DNA of 53,948 nt from Zavarzinella formosa DSM 19928 (GTDB lineage Bacteria > Planctomycetota > Planctomycetia > Gemmatales > Gemmataceae), in NCBI RefSeq assembly GCF_000255705.1, contig NZ_JH636442.1, forward strand, positions 538,362 through 592,309. The letters run 5' to 3'. Both the position numbers and the translations under genes were made by a program. Shown one piece after another: positions 33,592 through 41,484 of the stretch (its first letter is position 1; each line of letters starts with the position of its first letter). The notes under the pieces are model-generated. The model was not told where the DNA came from, did no database searches, and saw nothing but the letters and a program-made list of their open reading frames with translations.

Positions 33592-34467
33592 TCACACGAT
33601 CCGTTTCAACACATGCGGCAGGGGCACTTCTGTTTCCAGCCATTCGCCGGTCACGGGATGGTCGAAGCCGAGTTTCCACGCATGTAACCCGAGGCGGTTC
33701 GCGGGGTTGGTTTTCGCCCCGTAGACTTGGTCGCCGATCACCGGATGGCCCCGGCTCGCCAGATGCACGCGGATTTGATGCTTTCGGCCTGTCCGCAACT
33801 CCACCTCCAGCAAGGCATATTTTTCATAGGTGGAGATTACTTTGTAGGCGGTGATAGCCCGTTTGGTCCCTTCGGATTGCGGGGAGATTCGCATCCGCAG
33901 GTCACGGGTTTCGGCCAGGTGGGTGTCGATCAAGCCCTCCGCCGGATTCGGCGTTCCTTCGGTGATGGCCAGATAGGTCTTGGTGACTTCTTCCCAGTTG
34001 TCTTGAAGTGTTTCTTGAGCTTCGGGGCTGCGGGCGAATACCAATAAACCGGATGTGTCCCGGTCGAGCCGGTGGACGACATACGGCCGGCCGGCGTCGA
34101 TGGCTTCCAGTTGGGCGCTGAGGATGGCGAACGCCGTGACGTGTTTTTCCGAATCGGTCGCAACCGTGAGCAAGCCGGCCGGTTTGTCGATGATAATCAA
34201 CGCATCGTCCTGATGAACGATGTTGATGCCCGCCCGTTCGAGAATCGTTTCTTCCGGCGGCGGGCTTCCCCGCAAAACGATCACCTTGTCGCCGGGTTTC
34301 ACCGGGTGGTCGTGCCGGGTGACCGATTGGCCGTTGATCGACACGCCGCCAAACTTGAGCAACTGTTTCACGCGGGTGCGATTCATTGGCTTGAGCACGT
34401 CGAGGAGCCAGAGGAGCAACGGCCCCTCTTTGGTCGGCGACGGCAACATTCGACCCGGTGCGGCCAT
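33592..34467 (-). CDS. RluA-type 23S rRNA/tRNA pseudouridine synthase
   Basis: About 291 residues from ATG 34467 (GTGGGA eight nt upstream). An N-terminal S4 RNA-binding domain spans about 28-80 (TRVKQLLKFGGVSINGQ), and the catalytic domain contains the RluA signature HRLDRDTSGLLVFARS with its active-site Asp, plus INGPAG-like text IIDKPAGLLT and RTGRKHQIRVHLA. It isomerises specific uridines in rRNA; RluA, C and D paralogues cannot be separated by eye, though S4 plus catalytic domain favours the RluC/RluD type. It is followed by the zinc-ribbon membrane protein gene on the same strand. Confidence 0.92.
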   Translation of the reverse strand: MAAPGRMLPSPTKEGPLLLWLLDVLKPMNRTRVKQLLKFGGVSINGQSVTRHDHPVKPGDKVIVLRGSPPPEETILERAGINIVHQDDALIIIDKPAGLLTVATDSEKHVTAFAILSAQLEAIDAGRPYVVHRLDRDTSGLLVFARSPEAQETLQDNWEEVTKTYLAITEGTPNPAEGLIDTHLAETRDLRMRISPQSEGTKRAITAYKVISTYEKYALLEVELRTGRKHQIRVHLASRGHPVIGDQVYGAKTNPANRLGLHAWKLGFDHPVTGEWLETEVPLPHVLKRIV

Positions 34468-34486
34468 GATGATTCCCACGATGATA

Positions 34487-35155
34487 TCAGGATTTGGCAG
34501 TCGGCTTTGCGCCGTGAAATTGATCCCGCACGGCCGGGTTCATCAACACAAACAAAGCCCACGCCCCGATCGGCATGCCGCCCAGGCAAAAGTAGTTCAA
34601 GACGTTGAACATGGCCGCCACGCTTCCAAGCATGGCCAGCGAATGCCAGCGCCGCCGGACCATGCCGAGGCCGCCGAGCAGGCTGACAATGCTCAAACCC
34701 ATGAACAAAACGCGAAACCAAGGGAGCCAGCGAATCGTGACATCGGCCTTCTGGTTAAACTCGGCCGCCTTGGCTTCGGCGTTGGCGACCACCGCCGGGT
34801 CTTCGGGGTCTTTGTCCTTCAATTCAGATTGTTTCATGAACTGGGCCATTTGGGCGAAATCTTCGCGGGTTTGCCGCTCGAAAGCCACGGGATCCAGTTG
34901 GGCTTGGAGGGCATGCGCCCCGTTCCAGATCAGCGAGAGGGAGCCGAACAATACCAGCAACAAGCCGGGGGCAAAGGCCCGCGATTTGGCGAATGGATTG
35001 GTGCGTTGCAACGTGGCGGGCGTGAGCGTCCCGTCGGCCAGCCGGGCGGGGGCTTTGAATAGACTCTTGCAGTACGGGCAAACGGCCCGCTCGCCCAACA
35101 TTTCGTCGGGCAGTTGAACGTTCTTTCCGCACGCCGGGCAGGTGATGACGACCAA
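34487..35155 (-). CDS. Zinc-ribbon membrane protein
   Basis: A 222-residue protein with a zinc ribbon at the N-terminus (CPACGKN and CPYCKS, residues ~6-26, an MJ0042-like type) followed by at least three membrane segments: one at about 60-80 (GLLLVLFGSLSLIWNGA) and a pair beyond residue 145 (FRVLFMGLSIVSLLGGLGMV, LAMLGSVAAMFNVLNYFCLGG). Between them lies a charged helix rich in Glu and Lys. TTG at 35155 is the likely start, with GGGGG eight nt upstream. Proteins of this build are common in planctomycetes and unassigned. It ends 20 nt before the pseudouridine synthase start. Confidence 0.75.
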   Translation of the reverse strand: MVVITCPACGKNVQLPDEMLGERAVCPYCKSLFKAPARLADGTLTPATLQRTNPFAKSRAFAPGLLLVLFGSLSLIWNGAHALQAQLDPVAFERQTREDFAQMAQFMKQSELKDKDPEDPAVVANAEAKAAEFNQKADVTIRWLPWFRVLFMGLSIVSLLGGLGMVRRRWHSLAMLGSVAAMFNVLNYFCLGGMPIGAWALFVLMNPAVRDQFHGAKPTAKS

Positions 35156-35235
35156 GACGAAAACCCCCGTGGAAACTCCCGCAAAAGGGTATGATAGGGT
35201 TCCCGGCCGGATGCGGAAAAATCTCTTCTTCCACC

Positions 35236-35264
35236 TTGCTGATTCACAGGACGCACCCTATATC
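35236..35264 (+). promoter_or_regulatory. Candidate promoter of the tRNA-Asp gene
   Basis: TTGCTG (35236-35241) and TATATC (35259-35264) are 17 bases apart, and the tRNA begins 12 bases further on, a fitting distance for a start at or near the mature 5' end. Both hexamers are only partial matches to the sigma-70 consensus. Confidence 0.4.
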
Positions 35265-35275
35265 TAAACGCACAA

Positions 35276-35349
35276 GGGGACGTAGCTCAATTGGTTAGAG
35301 CACCGGCCTGTCACGCCGGAGGTTGCGGGTTCGACCCCCGTCGTCCTCG
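35276..35349 (+). tRNA. tRNA-Asp (anticodon GTC)
   Basis: A 74-base cloverleaf: acceptor GGGGACG pairs with CGTCCTC (one G:U), D-arm GCTC...GAGC, anticodon arm CCGGCCTGTCACGCCGG with anticodon GTC, T-arm GCGGG-TTCGACC-CCCGT (one G:U), discriminator G. The CCA end is not encoded. It is a single tRNA and not part of a cluster. Confidence 0.97.
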
Positions 35350-35714
35350 TTGATGTAATTAAGTTGTCAGACAAATCCTTGTTCATCTTTTCGATGGTTT
35401 GATGCGACGATTGCTGGAAACTTCGGCCCGTTAATTTGACGGCTACGTTTTTCCAGTGTCGTATCCGAAATCATTCAAAATCCTCAACGCATCTCTTCCG
35501 CTTCACCAGCCAACCAAGCATTCTCATTAACAACAGCATGATCTTTTGACACAAATTCGGTGTCTTGGCTTTTTGCGTGTTTTCTGCCTCCATTCTCCAT
35601 TCACTTCGTCGGTCCGGTGCGCGCCAATACTTGCCCGCTGAGACAACTGTGGATCTGTGTTTTTACGCAAAAATACATCACCTCCAAAATTCAGACACAC
35701 AAAGAATAATCCGA
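35350..35714. other. Gene-free region between tRNA-Asp and the ATP-grasp gene
   Basis: This 365-base stretch is AT-richer than the flanks. I see a potential long-loop stem, CTGGAAA with TTTCCAG between about 35412 and 35458, and no supported gene. The in-frame extension of the next gene back to 35565 has poor coding character. No copy of the tRNA 3' end is apparent nearby, so I find no direct evidence of integration at this tRNA. Confidence 0.4.
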
Positions 35715-36617
35715 ATGAAACTCCTGTTTCCGCAGAATCCGATGATGAAAAAACTGCCCGACTCCATTTTCGAGCATGAGTTTGATGCCGCCCAATCACT
35801 CGGTTTTGCCTGCTTGTTGTTTGCGGAAGAAACTCTTTCGCAGCAAGGAGCTGAACAGGCCGTGCGGCATTTGCCCGACGGGGATGGCGAACCGCTTCTC
35901 TACCGTGGATGGATCTGGACGGAATCGGTCTACCGCCAGTTCCATCATGCCCTGATGGCCCGCGGGTATCGCCTCGTCAGCACGCCCGAACAATATGCCC
36001 AGGTGACTTACTTCCCCAACTACTATCCGAAGGTCCGTGAGGCGTCTCCGGTGGCCGTGTGGACGGACACGGCCGACCCCTATCTTGCATGGAGCCGAAG
36101 TCGCAAATTGGGGGATGGACCGTTCGTGCTCAAGGATCACATCAAATCCGCGAAGCACAAGTGGCATGAAGCCTGTTTCGTTCCGAAGGGGGCGGGACGG
36201 GAACAATTTGAATCGGTCGCCGAGGCGTTGCGGAAAGAACAGGGAACATCATTCAACCGGGGGTTTGTTGTGAAGCAGTATGTGCCATTGCGATCTCGCG
36301 GCTTCGGTCCGCGAGAATACCCGATGTGCGAGGAGTATCGTCTTTTTTTCTGGCATGGCAAACTGCTGATCTCCTCTCATTACCACAACCAGTCGGCAAA
36401 CCGGATTGACTGGAATCCGTTTGAAGGGCTGGCGGGAAGGTTCGATGCCCCATTCTTCACCATGGATGTTGCTCAAACGGAAGACGGCGATTGGCTGATC
36501 GTTGACATGGGAGCAGGGGAATGCTCGTCGTTGCCGCCCAGTTTGCCTGCCGACAAGTTTTACAATCGTTTGCGTGACGTGCTGAACACCACCGCCCAAT
36601 CAAACGTCGGCGCGTGA
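35715..36617 (+). CDS. ATP-grasp domain protein (DUF4343-like)
   Basis: A 300-residue cytosolic protein from the ATG at 35715, chosen because the open frame upstream reads poorly. Family-like blocks are WTESVYRQFHHALMARGYRL, FVLKDHIKSAKHKW with the nucleotide-binding lysine, FVVKQYVPLR, CEEYRLFFWHGKLL and IVDMGAGECSSLP near the end, in the order seen in stand-alone ATP-grasp proteins of the DUF4343 group. ATP-grasp enzymes join a carboxylate to an amine or thiol; the substrate is unknown. No peptide precursor or maturase lies next to it, and it is flanked by 365 and 533 bases of non-coding DNA, so it is transcribed alone. Confidence 0.75.
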   Translation: MKLLFPQNPMMKKLPDSIFEHEFDAAQSLGFACLLFAEETLSQQGAEQAVRHLPDGDGEPLLYRGWIWTESVYRQFHHALMARGYRLVSTPEQYAQVTYFPNYYPKVREASPVAVWTDTADPYLAWSRSRKLGDGPFVLKDHIKSAKHKWHEACFVPKGAGREQFESVAEALRKEQGTSFNRGFVVKQYVPLRSRGFGPREYPMCEEYRLFFWHGKLLISSHYHNQSANRIDWNPFEGLAGRFDAPFFTMDVAQTEDGDWLIVDMGAGECSSLPPSLPADKFYNRLRDVLNTTAQSNVGA

Positions 36618-36896
36618 TGAATCAACGACGGCGGCAAACCGAAATGCGGGGGCGATGTCGGTCAAGACACCGATTCGCTTTTGGCGGCGAAAAGACCGGC
36701 GGCGCCAAGTCAGCCCGGCGAATCAGTTGCCGGCGGGCAGAACTTTTCTTCCCCAAAAAATTGCCAAGAGTTTTGTGGTTGTCATGCTCGCAAACGCTGA
36801 TTGGATCGTTGGGATCTGGATGCCGCGATTTGATTTTTGAAAATCAGTCCTGTCAGAACGGTCTTCGCAGTGTCGCCAAATGGAATTGCTAATCTC

Positions 36897-36917
36897 CGTC
36901 GAAGTTATATTTCGACG
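36897..36917. promoter_or_regulatory. Seven-bp inverted repeat in the region upstream of cheW
   Basis: CGTCGAA (36897-36903) and its exact complement TTCGACG (36911-36917) surround a seven-base AT-rich centre. Symmetric half-sites with a 14-base centre-to-centre spacing would fit a dimeric regulator. It lies about 250 bases before the first chemosensory gene. Confidence 0.35.
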
Positions 36918-37014
36918 AATATTGATGCGTATAAGCCGTTTGGCCATTGTTGGAGGGTTAAGGAATGAACGCAATAAAAAGTGTGTCTTGCACATAAATG
37001 ACAATATGTTTTTG

Positions 37015-37043
37015 TTGCTAAAGCCAACGTGAGCGGTCACAAT
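37015..37043 (+). promoter_or_regulatory. Candidate promoter of the chemosensory operon
   Basis: TTGCTA (37015-37020) and CACAAT (37038-37043) with 17 bases between are the best sigma-70-like pair I can find upstream of cheW; each matches four of six consensus bases. Predicted leader is about 100 bases. An alternative sigma factor promoter was looked for and not seen. Confidence 0.3.
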
Positions 37044-37150
37044 CTAGATAGGCAGATGACTTGTGAGCTAACTATTTCACAGTTCGGGCGCGGCATCCGG
37101 TAACACGGCTTTGGTTCTGTGGTTGCAGCCTCCGTTCGCTCCAAAGTCGT

Positions 37151-37627
37151 ATGACCATGGTAAACAGCCCTCCCATGGAAACAACCTTTCTCCTCATTCG
37201 CCTGAATTCCAAATTGTGCGCGATTCCTCTGGCGGTCGTGGCGGAGTGCATGCGTCCGCTCCCCGCCGAACCCGTTCCAGGGACGCCGCCGTACCTGCTC
37301 GGGCTTGCCGTAATTCGCGGGGGGCCAGTTCCGGTCGTGGATCTCGATGTCTTGCTCGGAGGAACGGGCGACGGGCCTCGCGGTCGGTATGTCCTGCTGA
37401 AATTCGGCGAGAGGAAACTTGCCATCGCCGTCTCCGAGGTGTCGGGTGTTTGCCAACTGCCTGATTCGATTCTGCGCGAGGCGCCGCCGTTGCTCCAAGG
37501 GGGTGACCGGGAACTGATGGCGGCGGTCGGGGTGAGGGATGATCAGTTGTTTTTCGTTCTTCGGGCCGCGAAAGTCGTGCCGGATGAGGTTTGGCGTGTC
37601 CTTGAGACGAACAGGTTGGAAAGCTGA
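37151..37627 (+). CDS. cheW: CheW-like chemosensory adaptor (WspB position)
   Basis: A 158-residue single CheW domain that couples a receptor to the CheA kinase. The expected strands are visible: FLLIRLNSKLCAIPLAVVAECM, PPYLLGLAVIRGGPVPVVDLDVLLGG (the conserved INLRG..PvidL region) and YVLLKFGERKLAIAVSEVSGV. ATG codons at 37151, 37157 and 37175 are all possible, none with a clear ribosome-binding site; METTFLLIRL at 37175 would begin exactly on the domain. It opens the cluster, and its stop overlaps the next start by one base (TGATG). Confidence 0.88.
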   Translation: MTMVNSPPMETTFLLIRLNSKLCAIPLAVVAECMRPLPAEPVPGTPPYLLGLAVIRGGPVPVVDLDVLLGGTGDGPRGRYVLLKFGERKLAIAVSEVSGVCQLPDSILREAPPLLQGGDRELMAAVGVRDDQLFFVLRAAKVVPDEVWRVLETNRLES

Positions 37628-39195
37628 TGAAATTGCCCTCCCGAGAACTGATCGACCGCTTTCGGGATGCCGTGGCCCGGCGGTTCGGGCTTGATTTCGA
37701 CGACGGCAAGCGGGATTTCCTCGGCGAGATTCTTGCGAAACAGACCGACCGTGTGACGGAAACGGATGCCATCACTTATGTTCACCGGTTGTTCACGGGG
37801 CAAGCGTCTCAAACCGAGACGACGACGCTGGCGGCTGATCTCACCGTGGGGGAAACGTATTTCTTCCGTCACCCGGACCAATTCCGCGCGTTCACCGATG
37901 TCGCTCTGTCGGGCCGGCAACCACAACCGGGGGCGGCTCCCCGGCGGCTTCATATCCTGTCCGCCGGTTGCGCCTCGGGAGAAGAGGCGTATTCGCTCGC
38001 CATCCTGCTGCGACAGTATCTTCAGGACAGTTCCGGTTGGGATCTTCGTGTCACGGGAATCGATCTCAACCCCGTTTCGCTGGCCAAGGCCGTCCGGGGG
38101 CGTTACACGGAGTGGTCGCTTCGGGGAGGATATGAAGCTCTCCGTCCGCAGTATTTCCAAGTTGTTGGCAAGGAATATCTTCTCGACAATTCCATCCGTG
38201 CGATGGTGTCTTTTGAAGAAAGAAACCTCCTTGACGATGCCCCTGACTTTTGGCGGCCGGGCGCCTTCGATGTGATCTTTTGCCGCAATGTGATTATGTA
38301 TTTCACACCCGAGGCGGCCCGAACCGTCGTCGCCCGGTTCACATCGTCCCTGACTCCGGGTGGATTTCTCTTTCTCGGCCCGGCCGAGACGTTGCGCGGC
38401 CTCTCAAACGAATACCATCTCCAGCACACGCATGACACCTTCTACTATCGGCGTCGTTTGCGCGACGAGAAGATGCCTCAAACTCCGGTGCTATCGGAAA
38501 CCACGCCGCGTTTTCTGGACGCATATATTCCCGAATTGGCGGCGGTCGATGATTCTTGGGTGGCCGCGATTGGCAAGGCATCCGAGCGGATTGCCCGGCT
38601 TGGACGGGAGATGAAGCCGGTGCCTTTGTCCGGCCGGGGAGCCGGGTTTCCCGAACAGGAAGTTCGCCCGGCGCCGGAGAAGACGGGCCTGACCGGCAGC
38701 ATCCACGCCGCTCGCGAGATGGTCCGACAGGAACGATACGCCGACGCCCTTCAACTTCTCGGCTCGTCGGCCGATGAGGGGCGACGAGACCCCGATGAGC
38801 AACTTCTGCGCGCCGCGATCCTAACCAATGGCGGGCAGGTCGCGGAGGCCGAACGACTGTGCCACGATGTCCTGACCGGGGACGAACTCAATGCCGAGGC
38901 CCGATACCTTCTTGCCCTGTGTCGGGAGCATGCCGGAGAGTATGAGGCCGCCATGGAGCAGGACGGGATCGCGATTTACCTCGATCCGGGGTTCGCCATG
39001 CCGCATTTGCACCTTGGCCTGCTCCGCAAGCGGGCGAGGGACCGGGAGGGGGCGTGCCGTGCCTTTGGCGATGCCGCCGCTTTGCTCCCCCGTGAGGACA
39101 CGTCTCGTATTCTCTTGTTCGGCGGGGGATTCAGCCGCGACATGCTGCTCCGATTATGTGAGGCGGAACTTCGCGCGGGTGGGGACGACGCATGA
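37627..39195 (+). CDS. cheR: CheR methyltransferase with C-terminal TPR-like region (WspC-like)
   Basis: A 522-residue fusion. Residues 1-270 are CheR, which methylates receptor glutamates using SAM: the GETYFFR motif (75-81), SAM loop SAGCASGEEAYSLA (112-125), NPVSLAKAVRGRY and VIFCRNVIMYF. Residues from ~330 have repeated helical pairs (AREMVRQERYADALQLL, AILTNGGQVAEAERLCHDVL, YLALCREHAGEYEAAMEQ) typical of TPRs, as in WspC. There is no clear receptor-tail pentapeptide-binding requirement since the MCP here ends without one. The stop codon lies inside a 90-bp duplicated segment, and ATGA overlaps the next gene by four bases. Confidence 0.93.
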   Translation: MKLPSRELIDRFRDAVARRFGLDFDDGKRDFLGEILAKQTDRVTETDAITYVHRLFTGQASQTETTTLAADLTVGETYFFRHPDQFRAFTDVALSGRQPQPGAAPRRLHILSAGCASGEEAYSLAILLRQYLQDSSGWDLRVTGIDLNPVSLAKAVRGRYTEWSLRGGYEALRPQYFQVVGKEYLLDNSIRAMVSFEERNLLDDAPDFWRPGAFDVIFCRNVIMYFTPEAARTVVARFTSSLTPGGFLFLGPAETLRGLSNEYHLQHTHDTFYYRRRLRDEKMPQTPVLSETTPRFLDAYIPELAAVDDSWVAAIGKASERIARLGREMKPVPLSGRGAGFPEQEVRPAPEKTGLTGSIHAAREMVRQERYADALQLLGSSADEGRRDPDEQLLRAAILTNGGQVAEAERLCHDVLTGDELNAEARYLLALCREHAGEYEAAMEQDGIAIYLDPGFAMPHLHLGLLRKRARDREGACRAFGDAAALLPREDTSRILLFGGGFSRDMLLRLCEAELRAGGDDA

Positions 39196-39340
39196 GCACC
39201 GGTGACCAAACTGGCGGTTTTCGGGATGATGATGTCGAGCAAACGACGCGAGGCGGAACCTCTCGCCGACGGAAGCGACCCTTGGGCACCGGTGACCGGA
39301 GCGGCGACATTCGGAATGACGATGCCGGGCAAATGCGCCG
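39161..39340 (+). repeat. Imperfect tandem duplication of 90 bp across the cheR/cheW junction
   Basis: Copy A is 39161-39250 and copy B is 39251-39340; aligned without gaps about 64 of 90 positions agree by my count. Best-kept blocks are AGGCGGAAC, GCACCGGTGACC, and TCGG(G/A)ATGA followed by GATG. Copy A contains the cheR stop and the cheW start; at the stop position copy B has TGG instead of TGA, so copy B remains open in the cheR frame. In the cheW frame the two copies give TGDQTGGFRDDDVEQ and TGDRSGDIRNDDAGQ. Confidence 0.8.
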
Positions 39341-39833
39341 GAGTTTCGACCAGATCTTTGCGGCCCCGGAGCCTGCTCCGGAGGGAGAACTTGCCGATTT
39401 CGTGGCCATCCGTGTCGCAGACCGTCCGTTTGCGGTGCGCGTGGCCGAACTCGCCAGAATTGAGGCCGGGGGCAAGATCGTCGCGCTGCCCGGCGGGAAT
39501 CTATGGCTCTTGGGGTTGGCGAACAGTCAGGGAAAATTAATGCCCGTGTATAGTTTGGAGCTTGCGCTGGGGTTTGACCGGACGCCGGGTGAGAAGTCGT
39601 GGCTCGCGATCTGCGGGCGGGAAGAGCCGCTGGGATTGCTGTTCGATGCGATGGAGGGATATTTGCGAGTGCCTCAGACGGACATCTTTGGCACGGAGGC
39701 GCCAGGCGCCGCCTCGCATGAGCAACTGACCGTGCGAGGCGGGGGGATGTTGCGTCCCGTCGTGCGCATGGCCGCCGTCGTGGCGGCAATTCGAGAACGT
39801 GTTCCTTCGCATACCCCTGTGGAAGGGGCTTGA
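39192..39833 (+). CDS. cheW: Second CheW-like adaptor with repeat-built N-terminal extension (WspD position)
   Basis: A 213-residue protein. Residues 1-60 are an extension rich in Gly, Asp and Arg whose sequence derives from the 90-bp tandem duplication, including two related 15-residue units. The CheW domain starts at about 68 with ELADFVAIRVADRPFAVRVAELARI, followed by NLWLLGLANSQGKLMPVYSLELALG and GAASHEQLTVRGGGML. The core is diverged but has the correct strand order. A second CheW is typical of Wsp-type arrays (WspD). ATGA overlap with cheR implies translational coupling. The next gene is 175 bases downstream. Confidence 0.85.
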   Translation: MSTGDQTGGFRDDDVEQTTRGGTSRRRKRPLGTGDRSGDIRNDDAGQMRRSFDQIFAAPEPAPEGELADFVAIRVADRPFAVRVAELARIEAGGKIVALPGGNLWLLGLANSQGKLMPVYSLELALGFDRTPGEKSWLAICGREEPLGLLFDAMEGYLRVPQTDIFGTEAPGAASHEQLTVRGGGMLRPVVRMAAVVAAIRERVPSHTPVEGA

Positions 39834-40008
39834 GTCATGCGTTTGTGGCTTCGGGGCGATGATGATCCCGAAATCCTCCGGTTGTCGCGATTGGCAATCG
39901 CGGCGAGCGACGCCGTTCTTTCGTTTCTATTTCCATGCGTTGAGCCTGTGTTGTTAAGCCAGCACACTCAGGATAATTTCAGGCTCGCGGTTTAAGAGGG
40001 TCGCTCAA
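39834..40008. promoter_or_regulatory. Spacer before mcp with hairpin and weak internal promoter
   Basis: CGCGATT (39886-39892) pairs exactly with AATCGCG (39896-39902) around a three-base loop, extendable by two more pairs. Further on GATAAT (39972-39977) is a good -10 element, with TTGTTA 15 bases upstream, a short spacing. AGAGGG stands eight nt before the MCP start. This is the only long gap inside the cluster, so it may attenuate or re-initiate transcription. Confidence 0.35.
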
Positions 40009-41481
40009 ATGACTGGACAATGGACTTTTGGAAAGAGACTGGCCACGGGGTTTGGATTTGCCGGACTGGTGTTATTGGCCGTCGGGGTCGCCGGCTATTA
40101 CAGCACGGATCGTTTGATTGAGAACGACAAACGGGTGAATCACACTCATCAGGTTCGCCGGGATTTGGCCGATCTTTTCTCCGAATTGAAGGACGCCGAG
40201 ACCGGCCAGCGCGGTTATGTCATCACGGGAGTTGATGGTTTTCTGGAACCGTACAACTCCGCGTTGGAACAGATCAAAAAGACTTTTGAACGGGTTCGTT
40301 CAATGACGTCGGATAACCCGGACCAACAACGCCGATTGGACAAATTAAGCCTCATAATCGAGGCAAAACTGGCCGAGTTAAAGCGAACCATCGATCAACG
40401 CCGCAAAGAAGGTTTTGAGCCGACGGCCAAGGTGGTGACCGCAGGGGAAGGCAAGGAAGCGATGGACACGATTCGGCAAATCCTTGCGGAAATGGACCGG
40501 CAGGAACAGAATTTGCTGGAATTACGAGGGGCCGAGGCAGAATCGACGGCCCAATGGACCAAGGCCGTCATTCTGTGGGGCAGCCTGGCTGGTTTGGCGC
40601 TGACCGCGATTTTTGCGTGGTACATCGTCACGTCGCTGACCAAGCAAATCGGTTCGGCTATTCAGCATATTCAAAGTTCGTCGAGCGAGCTCCAGGCTGC
40701 GGCGAATCAACAGACGACCGTTTCGCGGGAGCAGGCGGCATCAATGAGCGAAATCGCCACCACCATCAAAGAACTGGTGGCCACCGCGAGGCAAATCGCC
40801 GAGAGCGCCCAGCGAGTCGCCGGGATTGCCGAGGAAACCGCACGGGGGGCGCGCACCGGCGACCAGACGCTGCGGGGCGCGCAAGAAGCGGTGGCGAACA
40901 TTCGCGGGCAGGTCGATCTTATCGTTTCCCACATGCTGGATCTTGGCCGCAAGTCCCAGCAAATCGGCGGCATTCTGGAGGTGATTAACGAACTGGCCGA
41001 GCAGACCAACATCCTGGCCATCAACGCCTCGATCGAGGCCGCCGGGGCCGGTGAATCGGGGCGTCGTTTCGGGGTCGTGGCGGACGAAATCCGCAAGCTG
41101 GCGGATCGCGTGGGTGGGTCGACCAAGGATATCAAATCGTTGATCGAGGAGATCCGCGGCGCCGTCCACACCACGGTCATGGCCACGGAGAGCGGTTCCA
41201 AGGCCGTTGATGTCGGAACCCGACAAACGCGAGACGTGTCTGCCGCGTTCCAGCAAATCGCCCGGCTGGTTGAAACGACAACCGAGGCGGCGCGCGAGAT
41301 CGAATTAAGCACGAAGCAACAGACGACGGCCGTGGAACAAGTGAACGAAGCGATCGCCAGCATGGCCCAGGCCTCCAAGGAGTCGGAGGTCAGTTCGATG
41401 CAGACTCTCCAGACCGTCACCGAACTGACCGGTTTGTCCCGAAACCTGTCGAGACTGATCCAGCCGCAAACGAATGCGTGA
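40009..41481 (+). CDS. Methyl-accepting chemotaxis protein with CHASE3 sensor domain (WspA position)
   Basis: A 490-residue receptor. Membrane segments lie at about 13-33 and 185-207; the region between (DAETGQRGYVITGVDGFLEPY) is a helical CHASE3 domain facing the periplasm. No separate HAMP domain is obvious, the linker after the second segment being short. The signalling hairpin tip is QTNILAINASIEAAGAGESGRRFG (first part near residue 331), matching the QTNLLALNAAIEAARAGE consensus. The protein ends ...RLIQPQTNA without an NWETF-type tether, so CheR and CheB must find it directly. WspA also senses the surface, though WspA uses a different periplasmic domain; CHASE3 here suggests an unknown input. 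Confidence 0.93.
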   Translation: MTGQWTFGKRLATGFGFAGLVLLAVGVAGYYSTDRLIENDKRVNHTHQVRRDLADLFSELKDAETGQRGYVITGVDGFLEPYNSALEQIKKTFERVRSMTSDNPDQQRRLDKLSLIIEAKLAELKRTIDQRRKEGFEPTAKVVTAGEGKEAMDTIRQILAEMDRQEQNLLELRGAEAESTAQWTKAVILWGSLAGLALTAIFAWYIVTSLTKQIGSAIQHIQSSSSELQAAANQQTTVSREQAASMSEIATTIKELVATARQIAESAQRVAGIAEETARGARTGDQTLRGAQEAVANIRGQVDLIVSHMLDLGRKSQQIGGILEVINELAEQTNILAINASIEAAGAGESGRRFGVVADEIRKLADRVGGSTKDIKSLIEEIRGAVHTTVMATESGSKAVDVGTRQTRDVSAAFQQIARLVETTTEAAREIELSTKQQTTAVEQVNEAIASMAQASKESEVSSMQTLQTVTELTGLSRNLSRLIQPQTNA

Positions 41482-41484
41482 CCC

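Larger units (their letters stand above)
36618..37150. other. Gene-free region upstream of the chemosensory operon
   Basis: A 533-base stretch with no convincing gene. Short open frames at 36614-36892 and on the opposite strand lack family resemblance. It contains two small palindromes: TGATTTT with AAAATCA near 36830-36845, and CGTCGAA (36897-36903) with TTCGACG (36911-36917). It also contains an AT-rich stretch around 36960-37020 and a candidate promoter at 37015-37043 for the operon. Confidence 0.45.

Noticed and set aside
36614-37040. Short frames on both strands in the gap before the chemosensory operon, including one of about 50 codons from near 36881
   Set aside because: Composition and lack of conserved pattern do not support coding; the region looks regulatory.
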